A stretch of DNA of 64,000 bases. Source: Bacillota bacterium (GTDB lineage: Bacteria; Bacillota; Clostridia; Lachnospirales; Lachnospiraceae). Below, piece after piece: positions 25,428-34,412 of the stretch. A program made the position numbers and the translations under genes. Each line of letters opens with the position of its first letter. Position 1 is the stretch's first letter. Under the pieces are notes generated by a model. It worked only from the letters and a program-made list of their open reading frames with translations. It was not told the DNA's origin and searched no databases. The stretch is taken from contig JAEWSH010000051.1 of NCBI GenBank assembly GCA_023398375.1, positions 62,001 through 126,000 of the forward strand. Direction: 5' to 3'.

Positions 25428-26114
25428 ATGAGGCTGTTGGTCGTCGAAGATGAGCCGAATCTGAATGAATTGCTGGTCAAGAAATTACAGCTTGAACATT
25501 ATACCGTGGATTCCTGTTTGAATGGGCTGGATGCCTTGGATTTTTTTAATATGGCAGATTATGATGCAGTTATATTGGATATTATGCTTCCGGGAATCAG
25601 CGGTCTGGAGTTTTTAAAAAAGATACGAAATAAAAACGATAGAACACCCGTATTGTTACTTACGGCCAGGGATAGTATTGAGGATCGTGTGACAGGTTTG
25701 GACGCAGGAGCGGATGATTATCTTGTTAAGCCATTTGCATTTGATGAATTGCTGGCCAGAATACGGGTCATGCTCAGGCGAAGCGTGGGGAATACCAGTA
25801 ATGTTTTCACATTGGCTGACTTGAAAGTAGATTGTGATACATGGATAGTGACAAGAAGTGATATCCCTATTACATTATCTTCCAAGGAATTTTCTATTTT
25901 GGAATATTTGATCCGCAATGCCGGAATTGTACTTTCCCGTGAAAAAATCAGTCAGCATATATGGAACTATGATTATGAGGGCGGATCTAATGTGGTAGAT
26001 GTATATATTCGTTATCTTAGAAAGAAAATAGATGAAGAATATCAGGTTAAGCTTATTCATACAGTACGGGGGGTCGGATACGTATTACGTGTGGAAGGCG
26101 AAGAATCCAGATAG
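25428..26114 (+). CDS. OmpR/PhoB-type response regulator
   Basis: A 228-residue two-domain regulator. The receiver domain has the acidic pair VEDEPN, phospho-acceptor Asp in AVILDIMLPG, Thr in LLTARD and Lys in LVKPFAF. The C-terminal winged helix ends with DVYIRYLRKKID and HTVRGVGYVLR. The ATG at 25428 is preferred, with GGAAGGTGA before it, over an in-frame GTG nine bases upstream. The cognate kinase starts 9 nt after its stop. Its target is probably the membrane FMN/Fe-S protein downstream or a distant locus. Confidence 0.93.
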   Translation: MRLLVVEDEPNLNELLVKKLQLEHYTVDSCLNGLDALDFFNMADYDAVILDIMLPGISGLEFLKKIRNKNDRTPVLLLTARDSIEDRVTGLDAGADDYLVKPFAFDELLARIRVMLRRSVGNTSNVFTLADLKVDCDTWIVTRSDIPITLSSKEFSILEYLIRNAGIVLSREKISQHIWNYDYEGGSNVVDVYIRYLRKKIDEEYQVKLIHTVRGVGYVLRVEGEESR

Positions 26115-26123
26115 GAGCAGGTA

Positions 26124-27473
26124 ATGAAGAGATTAACTATAAAGTTACGTGTCACGCTTTTGTTTACATTATTTATGATGATGCTAGTATTTATCGTATC
26201 AGCGATTTTGCTATTTACCGGAAAAAAATTAAAAATTGTAACGATGCAGAAACAATTAATGGAAACAGTTGATAATATCGAAGATTCTGAAAGAAATAAA
26301 ATAGGGGAAAAAATTGCAGAACCAAATAATAATGTTTATATTTCTTTATATGATGGAGAAGGAAACCTACTGGATGGAATCATACCGAATGATTTTGATA
26401 AATCGCCCGGGTTTGTGAAAGATACACCAAGAGTGATTCGATCAGGGGATCAAACATGGTATGTTTACGATATGCTATGTAAAAAGGAACATGGATTCTT
26501 TTTGTGGATTCGCGGAGTTCTACCAGTAGATAATAAGGTTGATTCGTTTGACTTATTTTTACGTATGCTGATATGGATACTTCCTTTTATGGTAATTGCT
26601 ATTGGATTTTTGGGGTATGCGATTATAGACCGTGCTTTTCGTCCGATTAATAATATTATAAAAGCAGCTGATAAAATTGGAGAGGGTGCAGACTTATCGC
26701 AGAGGATTCATCTGGGAGAAGGAAAAGATGAAATTTATACACTTGCCAATACGTTCGACCATATGTTTGAGAAGCTGGAAGGATATTTTAAAAACGAAAA
26801 GAGGTTTACGGCAGATGCCTCTCATGAGTTACGGACTCCTACTTCTGTCATCCTTGCGCAATGTGAGTATGCATTAGAAAATGCAGCGACGATAGAAGAT
26901 GCAAAAGAAGCCTTACTGAAAATTCAGCAGCAAGCCATGAAGATATCGTCATTGATCGCAAATCTACTTACTTTGGCACGTATGGATAATGGACAGGACA
27001 AACAATGGAATCTGGAAAAGATTAATCTCAGTGAACTGATAGACGTCATCATAGAGCAGCAGAATGAACTGGCAGAAAAAAAGGGTATTACAATAACCAA
27101 GGAAGCAGAACAGAATATTTTTATTCGTGCAGAAGAAACCATGCTCATGAGAATGCTGATCAATTTGATTGAAAATGCGGTTCAATATGGAAAAGAGAAT
27201 GGACATATCAGCATAACATTGGCAGAAGAACATAATTCAGTCGAATTAAAGATTATGGATAATGGAATAGGAATTGCACCGGAACATTTAGAAAAAATAT
27301 GGGAACGCTTTTATCAAGTGGATCCATCCAGAAATAATGTGCGGAATAACACAGGACTTGGTCTGGCTATGGTGAAATGGATCGTAAAGGCTCACAAAGG
27401 AAAGATATCGGTACAAAGTGAACTAGGGAAAGGAACTATTTTTACCATAATACTGCCATGTTATGAAAAATAA
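26124..27473 (+). CDS. Sensor histidine kinase
   Basis: A 449-residue membrane kinase. Two transmembrane segments (about residues 10-31 and 148-168) enclose an extracytoplasmic sensor of about 115 residues. A HAMP region, the phospho-acceptor DASHELRTPTSV (His near 230), the N box NLIENAVQYG, the G1 box DNGIGI and the G2 box TGLGLAMVKW follow in order. It pairs with the response regulator 9 nt upstream. The signal is unknown. It is followed by a strong terminator. Confidence 0.93.
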   Translation: MKRLTIKLRVTLLFTLFMMMLVFIVSAILLFTGKKLKIVTMQKQLMETVDNIEDSERNKIGEKIAEPNNNVYISLYDGEGNLLDGIIPNDFDKSPGFVKDTPRVIRSGDQTWYVYDMLCKKEHGFFLWIRGVLPVDNKVDSFDLFLRMLIWILPFMVIAIGFLGYAIIDRAFRPINNIIKAADKIGEGADLSQRIHLGEGKDEIYTLANTFDHMFEKLEGYFKNEKRFTADASHELRTPTSVILAQCEYALENAATIEDAKEALLKIQQQAMKISSLIANLLTLARMDNGQDKQWNLEKINLSELIDVIIEQQNELAEKKGITITKEAEQNIFIRAEETMLMRMLINLIENAVQYGKENGHISITLAEEHNSVELKIMDNGIGIAPEHLEKIWERFYQVDPSRNNVRNNTGLGLAMVKWIVKAHKGKISVQSELGKGTIFTIILPCYEK

Positions 27474-27482
27474 ATCAATATC

Positions 27483-27532
27483 ATCCTATAAGGTAGAAGA
27501 AAAGAATTATTTCTGCCTTGTAGGATTTTTTT
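27483..27532 (+). terminator. Intrinsic terminator of the two-component operon
   Basis: The arms ATCCTATAAGGTAGAA (27483-27498) and its near complement at 27510-27526 pair with few mismatches and end in seven T residues. Confidence 0.8.
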
Positions 27533-27667
27533 ATATATTTGGAAACTCACACCGGCCAGTTTGATATTTTTCACAGTTCATTCACAGTTTCTGTCATTCT
27601 TTTAATCTTATTTTAATTTTCATTAGATAAGATGAGACATGAATCAGAAAAAAAGGAGATGAACGGT

Positions 27668-27898
27668 ATGAAACAGATGCAAAAGACTTTTTTTGCACTG
27701 GGTACAGTAAATTCGGTGTCAGTTTTTTATAAAGAAGATAGAGAATCCCAAATACGGGAAGTGTTAAATCAAATAAAGGTAAGAACGCTCATGTTAGATG
27801 ATATGTTTTCTATTTTTAAAGAAAATAGTGAAATAACAAACATTTACGAAATACAAAAAGGAGACTGTAAACAATGGATAATAATAAGAGAAAACTAG
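27668..27898 (+). pseudogene. apbE remnant: N-terminal piece of an FAD:protein FMN transferase
   Basis: A 76-residue ORF with a good AAGGAG site. Its sequence FALGTVNSVSVFYKED and then LDDMFSIFKENSEITNIYE matches the N terminus of ApbE, the flavin transferase that attaches FMN to Thr in FMN-binding domains. ApbE is normally about 300-350 residues; everything after the first strand-helix-strand unit, including the FAD and Mg sites, is absent. The frame then runs into the ribosome site of the next gene and overlaps its start by 25 nt. A large 3' deletion that fused the remnant to the following gene is the simplest reading. The protein cannot be an active ApbE. Confidence 0.72.
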
Positions 27899-29124
27899 CA
27901 CCGATATCAATAGGAAGAAGAATCGTTCAGATTGTATCGTTTCTGCTTCTTCCGGGATTATTTACCAGCATATTTTATGCCATGAAGGAAATCTATGTTT
28001 CAGTTATTTCAGGGAAATTTTCATTTCAGGAAATGGTACCGCAATTATTGTTGTTTATAGGAAGCATTATGATAACGATTTTGGTTGGAAGGTTTTTTTG
28101 TGGATTTTTATGCAGTTTTGGTGCCATGGGAGATTTGGTGTGGTTTCTGTCACAAAAAACAATTAAGACAAAATGGAAAATAAGTAAAAAAGCAGATGCC
28201 AGGTTAAAAAATTTGAAATATGTTATTTTAGTAATTATTATATTGGGGATATGGACGTGGAATATAGGAAAGATAGACAGTATGGTAAATCCTTGGACGG
28301 TATTTGGAGTTTACACGAAGGTCAGCAGTTGGTCTTCACCGGAGTATTTTTTATCGTGGGGTGGTTTCCTTTTACTGCTCATTGTGTTGGGATCACTTTT
28401 TATAGAACGCTTTTTTTGCCGTTATCTCTGTCCTCTTGGAGCGGTATTTACAATTACATCCCGGTTACGGATTTTTCATATCATTAAGAAAAGAGAGCAA
28501 TGCGGAACTTGTAGGATGTGTACGAATAAGTGCAGCATGGGAATACCGCTTTATCAAAATGATACGGTAACTTCGGGGGAATGTATTAATTGTTTCGCTT
28601 GTACGATAAACTGCCCAAGAAAGAATGCAAAAGCAAACGCAGCACCTGTAGTAGTATCGGCAGTTTCAACCGCAGCAATGTTCGGACTTTTTTATGCAGG
28701 CAACATCGCAACAGAAACAAAAAATAGCAATAGTGAAGCGATATCCATGACACAACAGACAGAAACTGGAAATTACATAGACGGAACTTATATCGGAACC
28801 GGACAGGGATTCCGCGGTGAGACAAAAACAGAAGTTACAGTTGAAAATGGCAATATTACGGATATCACAATTGTATCGTATGAAGATGATAATGAATATT
28901 TTAACCGTGCAAAAGATGCGATTATCTCAGAAATCATTGAGAATCAGGATATAAATGTCGATGCGGTATCCGGAGCAACGTTCAGCAGTAATGGGATTAT
29001 GGAGGCAGCAGCAGATGCCCTTGGAGTCTCCTATACAAATACGAACAGTGACAGGAAGCAAGAAAAACATGGGGGAAATGGGGAAGGAAGATATGGTGAT
29101 AAAGAGGAGAAGGAGAGGGAGTAG
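27874..29124 (+). CDS. Membrane Fe-S protein with C-terminal FMN-binding domain (NosR/RnfG-like)
   Basis: A 416-residue protein. The N-terminal half has about five hydrophobic segments. Two ferredoxin-type cysteine clusters follow, CGTCRMCTNKC and CINCFACTINCP (about residues 210-250), after another hydrophobic segment. The C-terminal FMN_bind domain begins GTYIGTGQGFRGE and ends with the flavinylation motif DAVSGATFSS, whose Thr would bind FMN covalently. Such proteins move electrons across the membrane to extracytosolic flavin. AAAAAGGAG precedes the ATG. It follows a two-component system and the apbE remnant, so flavinylation must rely on an ApbE encoded elsewhere. Confidence 0.85.
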   Translation: MDNNKRKLAPISIGRRIVQIVSFLLLPGLFTSIFYAMKEIYVSVISGKFSFQEMVPQLLLFIGSIMITILVGRFFCGFLCSFGAMGDLVWFLSQKTIKTKWKISKKADARLKNLKYVILVIIILGIWTWNIGKIDSMVNPWTVFGVYTKVSSWSSPEYFLSWGGFLLLLIVLGSLFIERFFCRYLCPLGAVFTITSRLRIFHIIKKREQCGTCRMCTNKCSMGIPLYQNDTVTSGECINCFACTINCPRKNAKANAAPVVVSAVSTAAMFGLFYAGNIATETKNSNSEAISMTQQTETGNYIDGTYIGTGQGFRGETKTEVTVENGNITDITIVSYEDDNEYFNRAKDAIISEIIENQDINVDAVSGATFSSNGIMEAAADALGVSYTNTNSDRKQEKHGGNGEGRYGDKEEKERE

Positions 29125-29137
29125 GAATATAATTGAC

Positions 29138-29168
29138 AAAATGGTGATAGGATGAGATTCCTATCACC
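29138..29168 (-). terminator. Hairpin between convergent genes
   Basis: A perfect 10-bp stem, GGTGATAGGA (29143-29152) with TCCTATCACC (29159-29168). In the minus direction it is followed by ATTTTG, so it most likely ends the NmrA-type reductase transcript; the plus direction has no T run. Confidence 0.55.
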
Positions 29169-29188
29169 GATAAAAGGAAAGGGGAGAG

Positions 29189-30130
29189 TTAATTATCTTT
29201 CGAGTGACGTTCTCCTACTTGAAATTCATCAGCATGGTCGAACATATATTTTACTGTAATAGGATCCTGGTTGGTAAGTTTTTTGAAGTCGTCAGTAAAT
29301 GTATTCATTTTACCAAGACGAATTGCCTGCGCAAAAGTAACCATCCCTTCAGAAGAAAAAGGTGCCTCTGAACCTTCGTTAAACTTTCCGGCGGTTGTTC
29401 TGGGTACTCCCATTGCATCAAAGATAGCATAATTTTCTTCATCCGTTATTTGTTGGTAGGATACATGATTACCGGTAGATTCATTGCCATAAGCGATGAA
29501 ATCGGAAATCGACATTAATTCAGCGCCATTGATATCTAAAATAACTTCATGATAATTGGTGGATGCCAGTGCATGAGCTACAGCTTTTGCACAGTCCTTA
29601 CGTGAAATATATGCCATTTTACCATCCCCCTGACTATTTTTTAATATTCCATCCATTTTTACGAAGGTGAAGTAATTTGTAATCATTGCTTCCGCATATT
29701 GAGAGTTACGAAGTAAAATATAGTCCAATCCCACCTTTTTGATGTAGTCTTCTGTATAAGCATGATCGATTTTTTCAATACTTGGATTTGTTTTATCAGC
29801 AGCATTTACTAATGAAGTATAGATAATTTGTTTCACACCGGCTTTTCTTGCAGCATCTACGACATTTTTGTGTGCATTCTGACGTTTTTCACCAACAAAA
29901 GGCATGGAGATTAGAGCAACCTTATCTGCATGTGAAAAGGCCTCTGCAAGACCGTCAGGGCTGTTAAAATTAGTGACATGTGTTTCAATCCCCTGTTCCT
30001 GATATTCTTTTAAAGACTCTGGATTATAACCACAGAAAATAATCTGGTCTTTATCAACTAATTCTAATAGATATTTTGCTGCTTCATTTCCTAGATTTCC
30101 GTCAACACCAGTTAATAGTAATTTACCCAT
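29189..30130 (-). CDS. NmrA/QorB-like NAD(P)-binding reductase
   Basis: A 313-residue atypical short-chain dehydrogenase. The N-terminal dinucleotide motif is GVDGNLGNEAAKYL, a variant of GxxGxxG, and IIYTSLVNA follows at the end of the Rossmann part. The proteins it resembles, NmrA-like and QorB-type quinone reductases, often act as redox sensors or small quinone/aldehyde reductases. It is 84 nt downstream of the shortened LysR gene on the same strand. The ATG has AAGGAGAG before it. Confidence 0.82.
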   Translation of the reverse strand: MGKLLLTGVDGNLGNEAAKYLLELVDKDQIIFCGYNPESLKEYQEQGIETHVTNFNSPDGLAEAFSHADKVALISMPFVGEKRQNAHKNVVDAARKAGVKQIIYTSLVNAADKTNPSIEKIDHAYTEDYIKKVGLDYILLRNSQYAEAMITNYFTFVKMDGILKNSQGDGKMAYISRKDCAKAVAHALASTNYHEVILDINGAELMSISDFIAYGNESTGNHVSYQQITDEENYAIFDAMGVPRTTAGKFNEGSEAPFSSEGMVTFAQAIRLGKMNTFTDDFKKLTNQDPITVKYMFDHADEFQVGERHSKDN

Positions 30131-30214
30131 AATGATAACTCTCCTTATTCACATATTTTGTAAATTTAGTTTATGTTAATAATTAGACAAAGTCCAATAA
30201 GAAAAAACGATGAC

Positions 30215-30862
30215 CTATTGAAAAAACAAATCAGGTATATGATTCAGAAATGTTTTTAATGCTGCATTCTTATTATCTTTTAAATAACCTAATTCTATAC
30301 GGAAAGTATGGTGCGTATCTTCCAGAGGAATTAATCTGATATCATCTTTTAGGTACGTGAGCGTATAGTTATCTGGTAAAAACCCAATCAGATTCTCTGT
30401 AATAATATAAAACAATTCTGTTTCTATGTCATCGACTAAGCGGATTATTTTAGGCTGATATCCATCCTGTATCGCATTTTGTATCATTAAATCATACGAG
30501 TTTCCAATAGTGGTCGGATTCAACATAATAAGAGGATATTCATATAATTCATCTTTTGAGATGGATTTAGCATATTCAATACTTAATAATTGGGTATCAT
30601 TTTTTCGGTAATTTTCCATTTTTGATTTCATATGATTATACTGTTTCCAAAGTATGACAGCTTCCCCATAAAATAGCCATCCGGCCGGTGTAGGTTCAAT
30701 GGGGATTTGTCTGCGGTCAATTAATTGAATGTTGAATTCTGCTTCCAGAGAAGCAATTTGCTGGCTGATAGCAGTCTGAGATACAAAATTCTTCTTTGCT
30801 GTTTCTGTAAAATTTCTATACTCGACCAGATCAATAAAATATTTTATTTTTTCAATATTCAT
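30215..30862 (-). CDS. LysR-type regulator with shortened effector domain
   Basis: 215 residues against about 295 for the family. Residues 1-60 form a complete LysR helix-turn-helix (FTETAKKNFVSQTAISQQIASLE), and the linker helix is present to about residue 88. The next stretch goes from TQLLSIEYA straight to ISKDELYEYPLIML, which in full-length proteins begins the second effector subdomain. About 75 residues of the first subdomain are therefore missing, without a frameshift. It may still bind DNA but would lack half of its ligand cleft. It likely regulates the NmrA-type reductase gene downstream. Confidence 0.8.
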   Translation of the reverse strand: MNIEKIKYFIDLVEYRNFTETAKKNFVSQTAISQQIASLEAEFNIQLIDRRQIPIEPTPAGWLFYGEAVILWKQYNHMKSKMENYRKNDTQLLSIEYAKSISKDELYEYPLIMLNPTTIGNSYDLMIQNAIQDGYQPKIIRLVDDIETELFYIITENLIGFLPDNYTLTYLKDDIRLIPLEDTHHTFRIELGYLKDNKNAALKTFLNHIPDLFFQ

Positions 30863-31120
30863 TTTTACCCTCGATTAAAATTGTTTACTTTTTACACTAT
30901 TATTAAATCATAAAAGAAGTTCAAAATCCACAGTTTATAGGAGGAAGGGCAGTTTCCCAGATAACATCAAGACGTATTTCTGACAAAGCGGAGAAGCTTG
31001 CCATATCATCTTTTTTATTTTAATATAAAGAGGATATGATAAAATGAACAAAATTTAATAGAGTTTTTTATAACAAATATACAAATGGAAAAGCATGTAA
31101 CAGAGGAGGAAATAATACAT

Positions 31121-31939
31121 ATGGGAAAAATAATTTTTTTAGATATTGACGGGACTATTCGGGATTTTGATGGTTATATACCGGATACAACAATTGATGC
31201 CATAAAAATAGCGAGAAGAAATGGGCATAAAGTATGTATCAGTACAGGAAGAACGTATGGACAAATAGAAGAGCGGGTAAAAGAGATCGGGTTCGATGGA
31301 ATCGTATCCGGATCTGGAAGTTATGTGGAATATGAAGGAAAACGTGTCAGATATGAATATTTCGAGCCTATAAAATATACCCAATTATGCGAATATTTAA
31401 GAAAAAATAAATGCATATTTCAAATGCAGTCTTTTCAGGGACTCTATATAATAAAAGAACAACTGGACGAATTTTCCAATATTATGAATAGAATTCAAAA
31501 GAGCCTTGGTTTAGAAGCACGTGAAATATCTATGTTACCAACAGTTATAGAATGCACAATGGAAGTTGAAAAAATAGAAAAAATATTATTCTTCAGTGAC
31601 GAATTGTCAAATGAAAAATTGCTGAAGGATTGGGGGCAGGACCTCTACGTGGTGCCGCATAGTATTCCAAATGCATCAAAATGGGGTGGAGAAATCACAC
31701 CAATTCATGTAAATAAAGCGGAAGGAATCCGGAGTATCTTACAGCAGAGCGAATACATTGAAGCAGATGTGATTGCAATTGGTGACAGTGAAAATGACAT
31801 TGAAATGTTAAAGATGGCATCGGTAGGTATAGCAATGGGGAATGGAGCACAAAAAATTAAGAACGCAGCAGATCTGATCACAGATTCAGTTAGAGAAGAC
31901 GGCATTAAGAAAGCATTTCAGAAGTTAGATCTTATTTAA
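31121..31939 (+). CDS. Cof-type HAD-family phosphatase
   Basis: A 272-residue HAD hydrolase of the Cof/YxeH type, which dephosphorylates sugar phosphates, flavin or pyridoxal phosphates. The nucleophile motif FLDIDGT is at the N terminus, the Lys is near residue 190, and GDSENDIEML is the third motif. The C2-type cap lies between. The ATG at 31121 is preferred: the reading frame is open from 31085 but GAGGAGG lies 11 nt before 31121. It is monocistronic. Confidence 0.88.
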   Translation: MGKIIFLDIDGTIRDFDGYIPDTTIDAIKIARRNGHKVCISTGRTYGQIEERVKEIGFDGIVSGSGSYVEYEGKRVRYEYFEPIKYTQLCEYLRKNKCIFQMQSFQGLYIIKEQLDEFSNIMNRIQKSLGLEAREISMLPTVIECTMEVEKIEKILFFSDELSNEKLLKDWGQDLYVVPHSIPNASKWGGEITPIHVNKAEGIRSILQQSEYIEADVIAIGDSENDIEMLKMASVGIAMGNGAQKIKNAADLITDSVREDGIKKAFQKLDLI

Positions 31940-32050
31940 TGACAGATAAATATATTATGATTTTTTTTGACTTTATTTTAACAATCCTCCTTTATTGATT
32001 CTCAATAATGTAGTAGAATATACATATATTTTGAGAAAGGAAGGTATAAG

Positions 32051-32530
32051 ATGCTGGAACAATCGTTTTATAAAAAAGCAGATGAAATTATCGAAGAACA
32101 TGGCAGGTCTCAGAAGGCCCTGATTCCGGTAATTCAGGATATACAAACGTGTTATCGATATCTGCCTGCTGAATTGTTAAGTTATGTAGCAAAAAAATTG
32201 GGGATTAATGAAGCAAAGGCCTATAGTGTGGCTACATTTTATGAAAACTTCTCGTTTGAAGCTAAGGGAAAATATGTCATTCGGGTATGTGATGGAACAG
32301 CTTGTCATGTAAGAAAATCTTCTTTGATTCTGGAAGGTCTTTACAAAGAACTTGGTCTATCTAAAGAAAAACATACAACAGATGATATGCTGTTCACTTT
32401 AGAAACTGTTTCCTGTCTGGGCGCTTGTGGACTTGCACCCGTACTTACCGTAAATGATGAGGTACATCCGGCTATGACACCGGAAAAGGTAAGGGATTTG
32501 ATAGCAGAATTGAGAGGTGAGCAGGCATGA
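32051..32530 (+). CDS. hydC: NuoE-like [2Fe-2S] subunit of NAD-dependent [FeFe] hydrogenase
   Basis: A 159-residue thioredoxin-fold ferredoxin subunit. The four cluster ligands are visible as CDGTAC and CLGAC. It passes electrons within the soluble trimeric complex that couples H2 with NAD(H) and, in the bifurcating type, ferredoxin. It overlaps the NuoF-like gene by 4 nt (ATGA), so the genes are translationally coupled. Confidence 0.93.
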   Translation: MLEQSFYKKADEIIEEHGRSQKALIPVIQDIQTCYRYLPAELLSYVAKKLGINEAKAYSVATFYENFSFEAKGKYVIRVCDGTACHVRKSSLILEGLYKELGLSKEKHTTDDMLFTLETVSCLGACGLAPVLTVNDEVHPAMTPEKVRDLIAELRGEQA

Positions 32531-34398
32531 GATTAGCGACAAGAGAAGATCTGCAAGCAACCAGAACGCAGGCTGGGAATAAGATGAAAACGGAAAATTG
32601 CCGTATTTTGATCTGCGCAGGAACGGGATGCCTGGCTGGCGGCTCGGAAAAGATTTTTAAGAAATTATCTGAAATGGCACGTGATGTAGAGGGTGTAACA
32701 CTGGAATTCGGACCGGAAGCGGCTCATATCGGGGTACATGAGAGCGGTTGTCACGGATTCTGTGAGATGGGACCTTTGGTTCGTATTGAGCCTTGGAATT
32801 ATCTTTATATTAAGGTAAAGGAAAAAGACTGTGAGGAAATTTTCAATACTACGATACTACAGGGAAGACCGGTGGAACGCCTGATGTATCAGCAGGATGG
32901 AAAAGTTTTTCCGGAGCAGGAAAGTATTCCGTTTTATGCAAAGCAGACTCGTCAGGTGTTAAAGAACTGCGGACATATTGATGCAGAAAATATAGAAGAA
33001 TACATAGCCTACGGTGGTTACGAAGCGTTAGAGAAAGTACTGTTTGAGATGTCACCTGAGGAAGTGGTAAATACGATTTTGGAATCGAATCTTCGCGGCA
33101 GAGGCGGCGGTGGATTCCAGACCGGTTATAAATGGAAACAGGTCGCCAGACAAGAGGAAAAGATTCGTTACGTAGTTTGTAACGGCGATGAAGGAGATCC
33201 GGGAGCATTTATGGATCGAAGTGTCATGGAAGGAGATCCTCATAAGATGCTGGAGGGTATGATCATTGCGGCATATGCAGTCGGGGCCCAGGAGGGCTAT
33301 ATTTATGTGCGTGCGGAATATCCGCTGGCAATCAAGCGTCTAAAAATTGCAATTCGGGAAGCGGAAGAATATGGAATTCTAGGTGATAATATCCTTGGTT
33401 CCGGTTATAACTTCCGCATGCATATCAATCGTGGAGCAGGTGCGTTCGTCTGTGGAGAAGGAAGTGCATTGACAGCGTCCATTGAAGGGGAAAGGGGAAT
33501 GCCACGTACGAAACCGCCAAGAACTGTAGAGCAGGGGCTGTTTGGCAAACCTACAGTGCTGAACAATGTAGAGACCTATGCAAATGTTCCTATGATCATT
33601 AAAAATGGCGTGGAGTGGTACCAGAAACTGGGCACGGAGGGAAGTCCCGGAACAAAAGCATTTGCGATCACTGGCAGTGTAAAAAATACCGGTTTGATTG
33701 AAGTACCGATGGGAACGACTCTTCGGGAGATTGTCTTTGATATAGGAGGCGGGATTAAAAATAACGCACAATTTAAGGCAGTTCAGATCGGCGGGCCGTC
33801 CGGAGGATGCCTGGTAACAGATAATCTGGAGGTGAAACTTGATTTTGATTCCCTGAAGAAATTGGGAGCTATGATCGGTTCCGGTGGATTGGTCGTAATG
33901 GATGAAGACACCTGTATGGTAGAAGTAGCGCGCTTTTTTATGAACTTTACGCAGAATGAAAGTTGTGGAAAATGTGTACCATGCCGTGAAGGTACAAAGC
34001 GAATGCTCGAGATATTAGAGCGTATCGTTGCCGGAAATGGAACACTGGAAGATCTGGATCTACTGAAGGAACTGGGAGAAGTCATTACGGCTACGGCTCT
34101 TTGCGGACTGGGAAAAAGTGCGGCATTGCCGGTACTTAGTACGTTAAGGAATTTTCATGAGGAATATGTGGAACACGTAGTGGAACGAAGATGTAAGACA
34201 GGAAATTGCCAGGCAATGCGTAAATATAAGATTCGGGCGGAACTCTGTAAGGGGTGCTCCAAGTGTGCGCGCAATTGTCCGGCCAGCGCGATTACCGGAG
34301 TAGTGAAAGAGCCGTTTGTCATTGACAGTGAAAAATGTATTAAGTGCGGAGCCTGTATGGATAATTGTCCATTTGGTGCCATTTATACAGAAAACTAG
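32527..34398 (+). CDS. hydB: NuoF-like NADH/FMN subunit of [FeFe] hydrogenase
   Basis: A 623-residue flavoprotein. In order: an N-terminal thioredoxin-like [2Fe-2S] domain with CAGTGC and CHGFC; the FMN/NADH domain with LRGRGGGGFQTGYKW; the NuoF [4Fe-4S] site ESCGKCVPCREGT; and two C-terminal ferredoxin clusters CKGCSKCARNCP and CIKCGACMDNCP. The domain set is that of HydB/HndC of NAD-linked or electron-bifurcating hydrogenases. It lies between hydC and hydA with 14 nt to the latter. Confidence 0.95.
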   Translation: MRLATREDLQATRTQAGNKMKTENCRILICAGTGCLAGGSEKIFKKLSEMARDVEGVTLEFGPEAAHIGVHESGCHGFCEMGPLVRIEPWNYLYIKVKEKDCEEIFNTTILQGRPVERLMYQQDGKVFPEQESIPFYAKQTRQVLKNCGHIDAENIEEYIAYGGYEALEKVLFEMSPEEVVNTILESNLRGRGGGGFQTGYKWKQVARQEEKIRYVVCNGDEGDPGAFMDRSVMEGDPHKMLEGMIIAAYAVGAQEGYIYVRAEYPLAIKRLKIAIREAEEYGILGDNILGSGYNFRMHINRGAGAFVCGEGSALTASIEGERGMPRTKPPRTVEQGLFGKPTVLNNVETYANVPMIIKNGVEWYQKLGTEGSPGTKAFAITGSVKNTGLIEVPMGTTLREIVFDIGGGIKNNAQFKAVQIGGPSGGCLVTDNLEVKLDFDSLKKLGAMIGSGGLVVMDEDTCMVEVARFFMNFTQNESCGKCVPCREGTKRMLEILERIVAGNGTLEDLDLLKELGEVITATALCGLGKSAALPVLSTLRNFHEEYVEHVVERRCKTGNCQAMRKYKIRAELCKGCSKCARNCPASAITGVVKEPFVIDSEKCIKCGACMDNCPFGAIYTEN

Positions 34399-34412
34399 GA
34401 GGAAAGTGAAAC

